Source of the DNA: Oscillospiraceae bacterium
Lineage (GTDB): Bacteria; Bacillota_A; Clostridia; Saccharofermentanales; Saccharofermentanaceae
Assembly: GCA_902803365.1 (NCBI GenBank)
Contig: CADCPU010000399.1
Location: 1-13,853 of the forward strand
Reading direction: 5' to 3'
DNA length: 13,853 bases
Shown: piece after piece, positions 1 to 6,741 of the stretch
Layout: the number at the start of each line of letters is the position of its first letter
How positions within the stretch are numbered: the stretch's first letter is position 1
Notes under the pieces: model-generated
What the model was told of the DNA's origin: nothing
Seen by the model: only the letters and a program-made list of their open reading frames with translations
The model's database searches: none
Made by a program: the position numbers and the translations under genes

Positions 1-31
1 CGCAATCCATTCTTAACGTTTATACGCCTTT

Positions 32-65
32 GGGAACAGTATTACCACGCTGTCCCCTTTATTTT
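32..65 (+). terminator. Probable rho-independent terminator of a gene left of the window
   Basis: GGGAACAG (32-39) pairs with CTGTCCCC (50-57), with one mismatch and a 10-nt loop. The arm is followed by TTTATTTT (58-65). The T-rich tail makes it a plus-strand terminator, so a plus-strand gene probably ends just outside the window. No folding energy was computed. Confidence 0.45.
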
Positions 66-66
66 G

Positions 67-206
67 TGCAGCCTTAGGTTGTAATTCCTAATATGCACAT
101 TTATACCAGCAACTTAAGGTTGTAAATCTCAATACGTACAGTAAGACCTACAACATAAGGTTGTAAAAAATCGAGAGCAATGCAGAAAATACAACCTAAG
201 GTTGTA
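67..206. repeat. Four 17-bp palindromes in exact 41-bp phase
   Basis: Copies lie at 67-83, 108-124, 149-165 and 190-206; each start is 41 bp after the previous one. Copy 4 is a perfect inverted repeat, TACAACCT-A-AGGTTGTA. Copy 3 differs from it at one base, copy 2 at three, and copy 1 at a few. The right arm AGGTTGTA is invariant in all four. The 24-bp intervals 1 and 2 match at 16 of 24 positions, while interval 3 is unrelated, so the array looks like a decayed tandem duplication whose palindromes stayed conserved. It lies between a plus-strand terminator and the 3' end of a minus-strand gene. It could be a multi-copy operator or a minisatellite. The regulator, if any, is not visible. Confidence 0.85.
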
Positions 207-219
207 CGGTAGTAAAAGT

Positions 220-726
220 TTATGCGCGTCTCTTCAGCACCCAAAGGGCGCCGTCATCAGCGAGCGCAAAGTAATTGCCGTCACTGCTGAAACCGCATAC
301 ATAAGAAGGATAGCTATCAAATATCACCGTCCTGTTTCCAGCGAGGTCAACAAACTCGATCTGCTGATAGATAAGCTCCTTACCCGAGACCGTGTGAGGA
401 TCATGGTAAGTTATCTCGACACGTTCGCCCTGAGCAATCTCGTGAGGAAGACTTCCGCCATAGGAACCTGCGATCGGAATGAACTCATCAGGCATAAGAT
501 CACACATAGCAATAAATGTTTTCTCATCAACAATGACTTCCACATCAACAAGGCGCTTAGAGCTGCAATCATATACGGTATCCCTCTGCCCGGACAAGAT
601 CAGGAGCTTATACGGCTCACTCACAGAGAAACCCATATAGTCAAAACCGCCTACAGTAAAACTACTAACAAGTTCCCAATCCTTAAGAGTCGCTATCGCC
701 GCTCTCATCTGTTCATAATTCAGCAT
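220..726 (-). CDS. Unrecognised 168-residue protein
   Basis: I do not recognise the family. The start is taken as ATG at 726, because GAGGTGAGG lies 6 nt upstream on the minus strand. A GTG in the same frame at 738 would add four residues but would overlap that ribosome site. The protein is acidic and soluble, with no signal peptide or membrane segment. Short alternating strands and a C-terminal stretch reading GFSSDGNYFALADDGALW resemble a single blade of a beta-propeller or an immunity-type beta protein, which is resemblance only. The start follows the stop of the small Cys-rich frame (728-730) by one base, so the two were probably translationally coupled. The downstream flank is the palindrome array. 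Confidence 0.75.
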   Translation of the reverse strand: MLNYEQMRAAIATLKDWELVSSFTVGGFDYMGFSVSEPYKLLILSGQRDTVYDCSSKRLVDVEVIVDEKTFIAMCDLMPDEFIPIAGSYGGSLPHEIAQGERVEITYHDPHTVSGKELIYQQIEFVDLAGNRTVIFDSYPSYVCGFSSDGNYFALADDGALWVLKRRA

Positions 727-727
727 T

Positions 728-968
728 TCACACCTCACCTCGATTCGACTTTATCCTACACAACCAGCAGAAATCACTTGGAAGTTCATATATCCATTTA
801 CGGAGACATAACCGATGATAAGGATCACAATGATCGAAATTCAAGAAATCAACATAATTCTCCGCTCCGTATACATCCAGACATTTGGGACAGACTCCGA
901 GACACCTACCCTGAACTCAGACAATTGTTCTTCAGGATGATAAAGTGACAGGGCCTTAGTCTTTTCAT
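728..968 (-). pseudogene. Frameshifted small Cys/His-rich protein, RING-finger-like spacing
   Basis: An ATG at 968 has a strong GGGAGGG (978-984) nine bases upstream, but its frame stops after 20 codons at TAG (906-908). A second frame, open from 916 down to a TGA at 728-730, encodes a Cys/His-rich stretch. One extra base in the GGG at 909-911 would explain the break; skipping it gives a continuous 79-residue protein. In that protein CPKC is at 26-29, H46-C47, H51 and C54 follow within LCLRKW, and CWLC is at 67-70. This is close to the C-x2-C ... H-x2-C ... C-x2-C layout of RING and other cross-brace zinc domains, though the third and fourth ligands are unusual. The stop lies one base before the start of the 168-residue gene. 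A third frame (open 999 to about 796) also looks protein-like, so the N-terminus is uncertain. Confidence 0.45.
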
Positions 969-984
969 ATACTCGAGCCCTCCC

Positions 985-997
985 GTCCGGATCGGAC
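985..997. other. Short perfect hairpin in the intergenic gap
   Basis: GTCCG-GAT-CGGAC forms a perfect 5-bp stem just downstream of the membrane-protein stop and just upstream of the Shine-Dalgarno site at 978-984. No T-run follows on either strand, so it is not a convincing terminator. It could modulate translation of the small Cys-rich frame. Confidence 0.35.
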
Positions 998-1016
998 TCT
1001 TACAGTATATCAAGGA

Positions 1017-1979
1017 TCAGTGCAGGACCTCAACGATAAAATACATGATCGGGAAATCAATGAACATGCTTACAAGATTTGCCGTGATACCGTATGCGAT
1101 ATTTCTGCCGGTAGCGATCTTGCCCTGCTTTGTCACAAGTTTCTTGCTATACCACAATACTTCGATGAGCATAATGAGCGCCTCAACTGCGAACCAGTAC
1201 TGGAAATGATTGCGAAGCATCGGCTCGAATCTCAGGCAGAGAATATTGTATGCAAAGAGCAAGAGCTGCGTTGCGATGTTGATGATAAGAAAATTCTTAA
1301 GATTCTTCTTGGTGAACAATCTGAAGCACAGGAGTACGAGTCCTTCAACAGTCAATGTGATCACGAGATAGATAAGCGATTCAACTGCAAGACCTGCATA
1401 ATCGGGATCATTCGCCCCGGATTCTTTATCAGGAGATAACTTTTTGCTGACAGATGACAGAATGCCGCCCTTTTCGATCAAAGTATTCGTTTCATAATCA
1501 TACTCAAACTTCGCATAGAATGCCTGAGCCGTGATCTCGTTACTTACCGAAGACTTGCCGCTTTGAGTTACGAGCATCACCTTAAAAGTCGATGGCACCA
1601 TGTAGTTATAGCTGACAAGGCAATCATCTCCGATATCTTCCTCGGAATATTCGATGGAATTGTATCCGCCTGCATAAGTAAAGATCTGAAATCCTTCCTC
1701 GTTATAATCAAAGAACATCTCTCTTACCCATTCTTCGCCTTCGGGGATATGGTCGCAACCGGGTCTGTCGTTGATATCACGCATATATTCCTGATCATCC
1801 AAGATCGCTACGTAATAAGGTTCGGAAGGTGCATTTTTGATCTCGATCTCAAGAGAGCGCTTAGGTCCTGTGTCAGCCCAAAGTGTTTTCGAAAAGACCG
1901 TCAGGCACATCAAGGCCGTGATCAATACGGTAATCATTTTAGTAATTGGGGAGTTCCCTCCGATAGTATTCTCTTTCAT
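1017..1979 (-). CDS. Unrecognised membrane protein with an extracellular N-terminal domain
   Basis: No family recognised. ATG at 1979 has GGAGG (1985-1989) at good spacing. Residues 15-35 are a hydrophobic signal or anchor segment ending near LWADTG, a plausible signal peptidase site. Residues 40-165 form a polar, probably external beta-rich domain (sequence such as PSEPYYVAILDDQEY). Four membrane helices follow at about 198-222, 228-250, 260-278 and 293-318, with a short Lys-rich loop at 223-229. The layout of external sensor-like domain plus a small helix bundle suggests a surface receptor or scaffold, but nothing in the sequence proves a function. The gene upstream ends 82 bp away, so it may have its own promoter. 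Confidence 0.8.
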   Translation of the reverse strand: MKENTIGGNSPITKMITVLITALMCLTVFSKTLWADTGPKRSLEIEIKNAPSEPYYVAILDDQEYMRDINDRPGCDHIPEGEEWVREMFFDYNEEGFQIFTYAGGYNSIEYSEEDIGDDCLVSYNYMVPSTFKVMLVTQSGKSSVSNEITAQAFYAKFEYDYETNTLIEKGGILSSVSKKLSPDKESGANDPDYAGLAVESLIYLVITLTVEGLVLLCFRLFTKKNLKNFLIINIATQLLLFAYNILCLRFEPMLRNHFQYWFAVEALIMLIEVLWYSKKLVTKQGKIATGRNIAYGITANLVSMFIDFPIMYFIVEVLH

Positions 1980-2061
1980 ATAAGCCTCCGTCCAGATAGG
2001 TTTGTATACTCTATAAGACGGAAACGGCTTGAAGCAGTTACATTACGGAAGCAAATAAGAT

Positions 2062-2526
2062 TTACTTCAATCCCAATTCTGCACAGATCTTGTCATATCT
2101 CGCCTGCTCTTTTTCCTTGATTGGCTTTGCAGGATCATGCATCGTGTGGCTTATGACATCCGCATCCTTAAGAAGTTCATCCATGGGTGAATCGACGGTA
2201 TTCTTATCGTCATGATGCCATATCGCAGAGCAGATGACAGATGTCTCTTCAGCTGTCGTCAGTCCGAGTTCATCAAGGATGTTCTTAGCCAGATCCGCGC
2301 CCTTATGCGCATGATCATCATAAGATCCGGTCTTATAAGCATGCATATCATGGAGCATACCTGCCATGGCAGCAAGTTCCTCATCAAGCCCCCTCTTCTT
2401 GGCAAGCATTACAGCGGCCAAAGCCACCCCGTTAAGGTGTATCGTAGCAGCAGTGCGTTCATCTTCATCGCTGATCTTGCTTATCTCGTTATTGATGTAT
2501 TTCCTGAGATCTTTCAATCTGCTCAT
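2062..2526 (-). CDS. HD-domain phosphohydrolase
   Basis: A 154-residue single-domain HD superfamily protein. The metal ligands are visible in order: H30 (TIHLNG), the HD pair H59-D60 in GMLHDMHAYK, H104/H105 in IWHHDD, and D121 in LLKDADVI. HD proteins of this size usually hydrolyse phosphate esters of nucleotides or similar small molecules; the substrate cannot be read from sequence. The ATG at 2526 follows the stop of the upstream PNPOx-like gene by a single base, with GGAG inside the end of that gene, so the two are translationally coupled. No signal peptide, so cytoplasmic. Confidence 0.88.
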   Translation of the reverse strand: MSRLKDLRKYINNEISKISDEDERTAATIHLNGVALAAVMLAKKRGLDEELAAMAGMLHDMHAYKTGSYDDHAHKGADLAKNILDELGLTTAEETSVICSAIWHHDDKNTVDSPMDELLKDADVISHTMHDPAKPIKEKEQARYDKICAELGLK

Positions 2527-2527
2527 A

Positions 2528-2956
2528 TCAATTCTCCTCTTTCAATTCAAAACTCTCGGTCTTCAGATCGCAATAGTGTCTGCCGCTTATTGCATTAAAC
2601 CTGAGGACACAGTAATCCGGATCTGTCACACCGCCCTTATAAAACATCGTGTCGCCTTTGCGCCAGATCATGTCTTTGGTCTTCTGATCGGTAAGAACTT
2701 CCATCTTACCCTTAAGCATGACGCCTTCGTATCTGATCAGTCCCTTGTGATAGAAATATATGCAGGCTTTGGGATCATTCAGGTACTGCTTTACTCGCAT
2801 TGATGAAGTATTCGTCGAAAAATAGAATTGACGCAGCCCGTCGATCTTCCTCGGTTTCAGCATAGCCTTCACATTAGGAAATCCGTCTTCATCAACAGAA
2901 CAGATAAATGCAACCCTTTGCCTTCTTATAAAACTCTCGATCTTCTTGATATCCAT
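2528..2956 (-). CDS. Pyridoxamine 5'-phosphate oxidase-like FMN-binding protein
   Basis: A 142-residue split-barrel protein of the PNPOx-like superfamily, close in style to general stress protein 26-type members. The N-terminal helix is followed by RVAFICSVDEDGFPNVKAM, the usual first strands with the GxPxxxxM turn, then FYFSTNTSSMRVKQYLNDP, which in the family contacts the FMN phosphate, and the ACIYFYH strand. Family members bind FMN, F420 or heme and reduce or oxidise small substrates; the partner here is not known. It is first in a two-gene unit with the HD protein, with one base between them. The start ATG has a moderate GAGAGAG upstream. It diverges from the Nudix gene. Confidence 0.85.
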   Translation of the reverse strand: MDIKKIESFIRRQRVAFICSVDEDGFPNVKAMLKPRKIDGLRQFYFSTNTSSMRVKQYLNDPKACIYFYHKGLIRYEGVMLKGKMEVLTDQKTKDMIWRKGDTMFYKGGVTDPDYCVLRFNAISGRHYCDLKTESFELKEEN

Positions 2957-2978
2957 AATCTCTCTCTTAATCCCCTTA

Positions 2979-3008
2979 TTGCCACATTAATCTCAAACAC
3001 ATTATATC
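2979..3008 (+). promoter_or_regulatory. Candidate promoter of the Nudix gene
   Basis: TTGCCA (2979-2984) and TATATC (3003-3008) are 18 bp apart, matching the sigma-A -35 at 5 of 6 and the -10 at 4-5 of 6 positions. Initiation would fall near 3014-3016. That makes the in-frame ATG at 3014 unlikely as the start and supports the one at 3053. Confidence 0.45.
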
Positions 3009-3052
3009 ATTGAATGTTATCATCTTCTTATCTTTCCAAGAAGGAGCTGCAT

Positions 3053-3571
3053 ATGGATAAATGGGTTGAAAACAAGCAGTTACAGGTGCATTTTGTATCT
3101 GCTGCAGGTCTGGTCTGTAAAGACGGCAAGGTGTTGCTCATCATGTCCAAACAAAGAGGATGGGAATTCCCCGGCGGTGTAGTAGAACAAGGCGAGGAGA
3201 TCCTAACTGCACTTAAACGCGAGATCTTTGAAGAAAGTGGAATCAACGCCAAACCGCACACATTCTGTGGCTGCTATCAGAGATTATCAACAAAACCGGG
3301 CTATGGACCGCTTGAAGGAATGATGATCCCGCCAACTGTGAGTCTCACATTTATCTGTGATTACATAGACGGCACATTGATCACATCAGATGAAAACACA
3401 GAAGTTGGCTGGTTCACTCCTGATGAGGCTCTCCAAATGGTAACTGCCACTCATATAAAAAAAGAGTTGGAAGACATGCTTACATATAGTGGCAAGAAGT
3501 CATTCTCATCATTCAAACGCGAAAAGGATGACAACATTACTTTTGAAAATATCGACAAGACAATCGACTGA
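3053..3571 (+). CDS. Nudix hydrolase
   Basis: The complete Nudix box G-x5-E-x7-RE-x2-EE-x-G-I spans residues 42-64 (G42, E48, R56-E57, E60-E61, G63), so the Mg-binding catalytic helix is intact. The preceding strand RGWEFPGG is typical of enzymes acting on nucleoside diphosphates linked to another group, often oxidised nucleotides or nucleotide sugars; the substrate is not determinable. The start at 3053 is chosen because AAGGAG (3041-3046) sits 6 nt before it; an in-frame ATG at 3014 has no such site. The mature length is 172 residues, slightly long because of a charged C-terminal tail (about 150-172). It is monocistronic, diverging from the PNPOx-like/HD pair. Confidence 0.92.
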   Translation: MDKWVENKQLQVHFVSAAGLVCKDGKVLLIMSKQRGWEFPGGVVEQGEEILTALKREIFEESGINAKPHTFCGCYQRLSTKPGYGPLEGMMIPPTVSLTFICDYIDGTLITSDENTEVGWFTPDEALQMVTATHIKKELEDMLTYSGKKSFSSFKREKDDNITFENIDKTID

Positions 3572-3641
3572 TAAGGATTTTTTACAGCAATCATTGATCA
3601 CAAACTAAAAGTTTTTTGCCGAAAGATCTTTATCTGATCGA
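3564..3641. repeat. Long imperfect inverted repeat between convergent genes
   Basis: Arm 3564-3578 pairs with 3626-3641 over about 15 bases, with one bulge and one mismatch, around a 47-nt loop. The loop holds a second weak hairpin, AAACT-AAA-AGTTT, followed by T's (3602-3616). It overlaps the Nudix stop and lies just before the 3' end of the minus-strand DUF4214 gene, so it may act as a bidirectional terminator. The AT-rich inner stem makes this weak. Confidence 0.3.
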
Positions 3642-3647
3642 CTAACA

Positions 3648-5768
3648 TCAGTAAGGCAATATCCTCGCCTCGATGCACTTATTCACGAATTCTTCCGAAC
3701 GGGTGAATCCGAGAACGGCGCCCTCGCGCGACCCGCCGTCGGCAAGATAGCCGACCCAGAACTTGAATCCGCCCTCTTCAGGTTCACGATCCATAAAGGT
3801 CTTGTACAGGCGCGTCACAAATTCACTATCCGACAAACCGTAGCCCTGCATCTCTTCACTAAGGAAGAACATGACTCCTACCTGTTCACCGGAATAGCGG
3901 AAGTTCGCAAGTTCCTTGGACCAGAACTCAAGACCTGAAGGATCAGCTTCGCGGTTCATCGCGGTGGTATACATTCTCTCGACGAATGCCAGAGTAGCGG
4001 CAGTCGGTTCGATCTCGAATCCGGGCTTTATCTCACCGCCTGAACGGATACCGTAACGGGCACATGTGTCAGCCCACTCCTGTGAGTAGACAAAGCCGTT
4101 AGCTACGCCCATGCGGTCCAGGGAACCCGAAGCAAGAGCCGATGTCCAGAACTTAAAGCCTCCATCTTCAGGCTCGCGGCCGAAGAAAGTGTTATAGAGG
4201 ACGGTTACGTATTCCTCATCAGACAGACCGCGGTTAACAAATTCATCACTGAAGATAAACCCGAGGCCTACCTCAGCACCGGTCCTGCGGAACGAGTAGA
4301 GTTCGTCAGTCCAGAACTTGGCGCCCTCTGCTTCAGGCTCACGGTCGAGAACATACTTGTAGATTCGTGCGACAAATTCGAAGATCTGCTCTTCAGGATC
4401 TTTCGGTTCGGAAGTGACAGTCGGAGTAACCGCCGGTTCAGACGTAGGTGATACCGGCCTCACGGTAACAGTAGGTACTGTCGTTGATGTAGGCTTGGCA
4501 CTGACAGAAGGGGTCGCGGAAGGTGTGGCTTTTACAGAGGAAGTAACTGTAGGAGCAGTTGTCGGTGTGGGCTTGGCCGTAGGCTTCGGCGGTTTGGTCG
4601 GCGCGACGTTTTCGAGACGGGCGTAAAGCGTGATGCTGTGGCTGATCTTACCGGAAAGATCGAACGGCTCGGTCAAAGCTTCGTCGTTATACCAACCGTG
4701 GACATACTTGCCGCCGAGATCCGGGGCCTGTGGCTCAGAAACCTTTTTTCCGATAAGGACGATCCGCGAGCGCTCGACGTCGAAGCCCGGATAGACAAAT
4801 CTGACTATTGCCCTGTCAGCGATCTCAGTTTGACCCGCGGGCACACCATTCTTATCGGCCACAGTTGCAACATTACATGCCTTTCCTTCGATCTCGATCT
4901 CCTCTATCTCGATATTACCGTCTTGTGGAACACGCACTTTCATATTCTCGCTTAGATCGAAAAGATCCAGGCTATGGTTCAGGGTAAATACCCTGAGAGC
5001 TCTCTCGTCTCCTTTGGCAGTCAGGATGCCGCTCTTGAATTTGTAATCGGCATAACCGGTTCCGGAATGTATTCCGATCGAAGTTCCGTTAGCATTGACT
5101 ATGCCTCCGTCCATGATCAAGGCAGCTTTGATCATATAGGCGAAAAGATCGATACCATGATCGCCCTCGGCATTGATGGTTCCGCCTGTCGAATTTATTA
5201 CTGAGGTATTCATTCCGTAATCCACACCCGTAGCATTGATGACACCTGCACTGATATTGATGGTCTCGGCGTCATAACCGATGGTCGATCTGTATGACGG
5301 TTCAACGGCCGTTGCATTGATCGTGATATCCGCGTCATGAAGCTCAAGTGTTCGAGTGTAGATGCCTAGCTCTTTGCCGGCAGTATTCAGAGTTCCTTCG
5401 CCCTCTATCATCGTTGTCCCTGTAAGGCATATTCCATACCTGTATAGTCCGTCATTATTCTTGATGTCTATGTCGGAATCAATATGAAAAGTCAGATCAA
5501 TATTATAACCCCTGATCCCGTATTCGTTGTCGGGAGCTGCATTATCTATTCCCTCTACACCCTTGAGATAGAGTGTTTTAGTATCCGGATCAAAGCTTCC
5601 CTTTGCATCGGGACCCAAGAGGTTAGGAAGCTCGTCTTTGTTCTCCGACGTTATCTGAGTTCCGCCGATCCAAAGCTCATATTCTTCAACATCGGACTTT
5701 ACCGGAAAGGCGCAGGTCATCAGCATGGCACCTGCAGCCATTAACGACAATAATCTTCTTGAACGCAT
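3648..5768 (-). CDS. Secreted multidomain protein with DUF4214 repeats
   Basis: A 706-residue exported protein. Residues 1-25 are a signal peptide (RSRR, then a hydrophobic run to about TCAFPVKS). Residues 27-320 are repeats rich in Gly, Ile, Asn and Asp (GTINA, GGIVNAN, GILTAKG), consistent with a right-handed beta-helix. Residues about 322-385 resemble an InlB-type Listeria-Bacteroides repeat (GWYNDEALTEPFD, ITLYARLE). Residues 389-460 are a Pro/Thr/Ser linker. Residues 463-706 hold four related units read as paired DUF4214 domains (FVARIYKYVLDREPE, VTVLYNTFFGREPE, FVERMYTTAMNREAD, VTRLYKTFMDREPE), each with an FW tryptophan motif. DUF4214 is found in exported proteins of many anaerobes, often C-terminal; its ligand is not established. 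ATG at 5768 has GGAGG 7 nt upstream. No LPXTG, dockerin or SLH motif is visible, so attachment is unclear. Confidence 0.9.
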   Translation of the reverse strand: MRSRRLLSLMAAGAMLMTCAFPVKSDVEEYELWIGGTQITSENKDELPNLLGPDAKGSFDPDTKTLYLKGVEGIDNAAPDNEYGIRGYNIDLTFHIDSDIDIKNNDGLYRYGICLTGTTMIEGEGTLNTAGKELGIYTRTLELHDADITINATAVEPSYRSTIGYDAETINISAGVINATGVDYGMNTSVINSTGGTINAEGDHGIDLFAYMIKAALIMDGGIVNANGTSIGIHSGTGYADYKFKSGILTAKGDERALRVFTLNHSLDLFDLSENMKVRVPQDGNIEIEEIEIEGKACNVATVADKNGVPAGQTEIADRAIVRFVYPGFDVERSRIVLIGKKVSEPQAPDLGGKYVHGWYNDEALTEPFDLSGKISHSITLYARLENVAPTKPPKPTAKPTPTTAPTVTSSVKATPSATPSVSAKPTSTTVPTVTVRPVSPTSEPAVTPTVTSEPKDPEEQIFEFVARIYKYVLDREPEAEGAKFWTDELYSFRRTGAEVGLGFIFSDEFVNRGLSDEEYVTVLYNTFFGREPEDGGFKFWTSALASGSLDRMGVANGFVYSQEWADTCARYGIRSGGEIKPGFEIEPTAATLAFVERMYTTAMNREADPSGLEFWSKELANFRYSGEQVGVMFFLSEEMQGYGLSDSEFVTRLYKTFMDREPEEGGFKFWVGYLADGGSREGAVLGFTRSEEFVNKCIEARILPY

Positions 5769-5798
5769 ATCTTTACCTCCGACTTCATATACAGATCA

Positions 5799-5827
5799 AT
5801 TTTATCACATTGAAGGGGCTGTCTGAA
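5799..5827 (-). promoter_or_regulatory. Candidate promoter of the DUF4214 gene, -35 inside the MITE-like element
   Basis: On the minus strand TTCAGA (5822-5827) and TAAAAT (5799-5804) are 17 bp apart. The -10 matches consensus at 5 of 6, the -35 at 4 of 6. Initiation near 5792 leaves a 24-nt leader before the ATG at 5768. The -35 lies in the left terminal repeat of the MITE-like element. Confidence 0.35.
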
Positions 5828-5955
5828 AACTTCGGTTCAGCACGTGTAGCACGTAAAAAACGTGCCGGCGATCGTGGAGCTGTTCACCCGGCATGCTTCA
5901 AGTACAACGGCAGAAAAACAGGGCCATCTCAAACCCTGTTTTGAGACAGCCCTTT
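5813..5955. mobile_element. MITE-like element with terminal inverted repeats
   Basis: The ends are a near-perfect inverted repeat: GGGCTGTCTGAAAAC (5816-5830) against GTTTTGAGACAGCCC (5938-5952), 14 of 15 matching, with AAG/CTT-like bases continuing outward. The 143-bp interior codes for nothing visible and contains further stems (GCACGT-AAAAA-ACGTGC, and TGCCGG...CCGGCA). Termini of the GGGCTGTCTCAAAA type are known from several insertion sequences of Firmicutes, so this may be a non-autonomous derivative. No clear target-site duplication is visible. A purely structural terminator repeat remains possible. Confidence 0.6.
5914..5942 (-). terminator. Rho-independent terminator of the lipase operon
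   Basis: On the minus strand AAAACAGGG (5942-5934) pairs with CCCTGTTTT (5923-5915) over a 10-nt loop, ending in a T-run. It lies inside the MITE-like element and directly covers the stop codon (5929-5931) of the upstream gene. Confidence 0.75.
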
Positions 5956-6738
5956 AGTTATCCCTTTTTCTTCACTCTTTCTTCCCACAAACTTCGAGTA
6001 AAGATTCGAATGATCATAAGTCGTGTGATAGATCTTCGGCTTCAGGAGCTTGCCAAATGTCCTCTTGAGCTCTTCGCTGACATCCACACGATGTATCATC
6101 ACAAAACCGCGGAAAGGCGGCATATAAGTAACGATGTCATTGATATCGGAAAAATTCCAACACTCCTCGCATACCGAATTGAGGTAGCTTGTAAGTCTGT
6201 CCGAATCAGCGCTCTTACTCTTGAACGGTCTGACACTGCCATAAGTAAAGAGGTGCGGCTTTACCCCGAAGTTATAGTTCAGATCCTGACAGCACAAGAT
6301 CGCCTGTCCTGAACCCAACGACCAGCCGATGACCTCAGTCTCAGCCTCAGGGTGCGCTTCGTGCAGTTCCTTCCACTTGGCTCTTATATCCTTTTTGATA
6401 GTCTTATACATGATCCCCCAGCCGTGATGGACACGAAGCTGGAGCGGAAGATCTTCATACGTTATAGCGTCATAATATTTGCTGGAGAACTCGAAAATAT
6501 TCGCGAACCAATCCATCAGTCCCGAACTCTTCTGAAAGTTCAGTTGGATGACATCGCGATCTTCCTCGTAGTGGATCTCGTAATTGACTTCGTGCTCAAC
6601 GCTGAAAAGCTTCTCGAGCTTGCTGTCAGCATATCGGACAGACGTATACTTAACGTCATAGGTCGCAAGGCCCGTGTTATTATAGTCTTCACTTGTGTTG
6701 ATAAAATATTGCTCAAAAGGCAGATGACTGTACTTCAT
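5929..6738 (-). CDS. Lipase class 3-like alpha/beta hydrolase
   Basis: A 269-residue protein with the serine hydrolase elbow GWSLGSG (S140), preceded by the HHGWGIMYKTI segment that supplies the oxyanion hole in class 3 (fungal) lipases. Asp201 in NDIVTYMPP and His216 in MIHRVDV are the likely rest of the triad; His238 or His243 are alternatives. There is no signal peptide, so it acts inside the cell, on esters of unknown identity. The last eight or so residues (KGLSQNRV) and the stop are read from the terminal repeat of the MITE-like element, so the native C-terminus was probably altered. Only 3 bases separate it from the nucleoside hydrolase upstream, whose 3' end carries its GAGAGG ribosome site. 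Confidence 0.85.
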   Translation of the reverse strand: MKYSHLPFEQYFINTSEDYNNTGLATYDVKYTSVRYADSKLEKLFSVEHEVNYEIHYEEDRDVIQLNFQKSSGLMDWFANIFEFSSKYYDAITYEDLPLQLRVHHGWGIMYKTIKKDIRAKWKELHEAHPEAETEVIGWSLGSGQAILCCQDLNYNFGVKPHLFTYGSVRPFKSKSADSDRLTSYLNSVCEECWNFSDINDIVTYMPPFRGFVMIHRVDVSEELKRTFGKLLKPKIYHTTYDHSNLYSKFVGRKSEEKGITKGLSQNRV

Positions 6739-6741
6739 AGA

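Noticed and set aside
27..41. Fifth copy of the palindrome to the left
   Set aside because: CCTTTGG is the only similarity, the phase is 45 rather than 41 bp, and the bases are better explained as part of the terminator stem.
67..206. CRISPR array
   Set aside because: The repeat is only 17 bp and the intervals 24 bp, two intervals are related to each other, and no cas gene is in the window.
202..948. 248-residue plus-strand reading frame
   Set aside because: It begins inside the fourth palindrome, has no ribosome site, and lies antisense to the 168-residue gene, which has a strong start and sensible composition.
1020..2120. Plus-strand frames antisense to the membrane protein and the HD gene
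   Set aside because: No ribosome sites and no recognisable domains; the minus-strand proteins have signal and membrane segments or conserved motifs.
4414..4626. Val/Gly-rich plus-strand frame
   Set aside because: It is the complement of the Pro/Thr linker codons of the DUF4214 protein.
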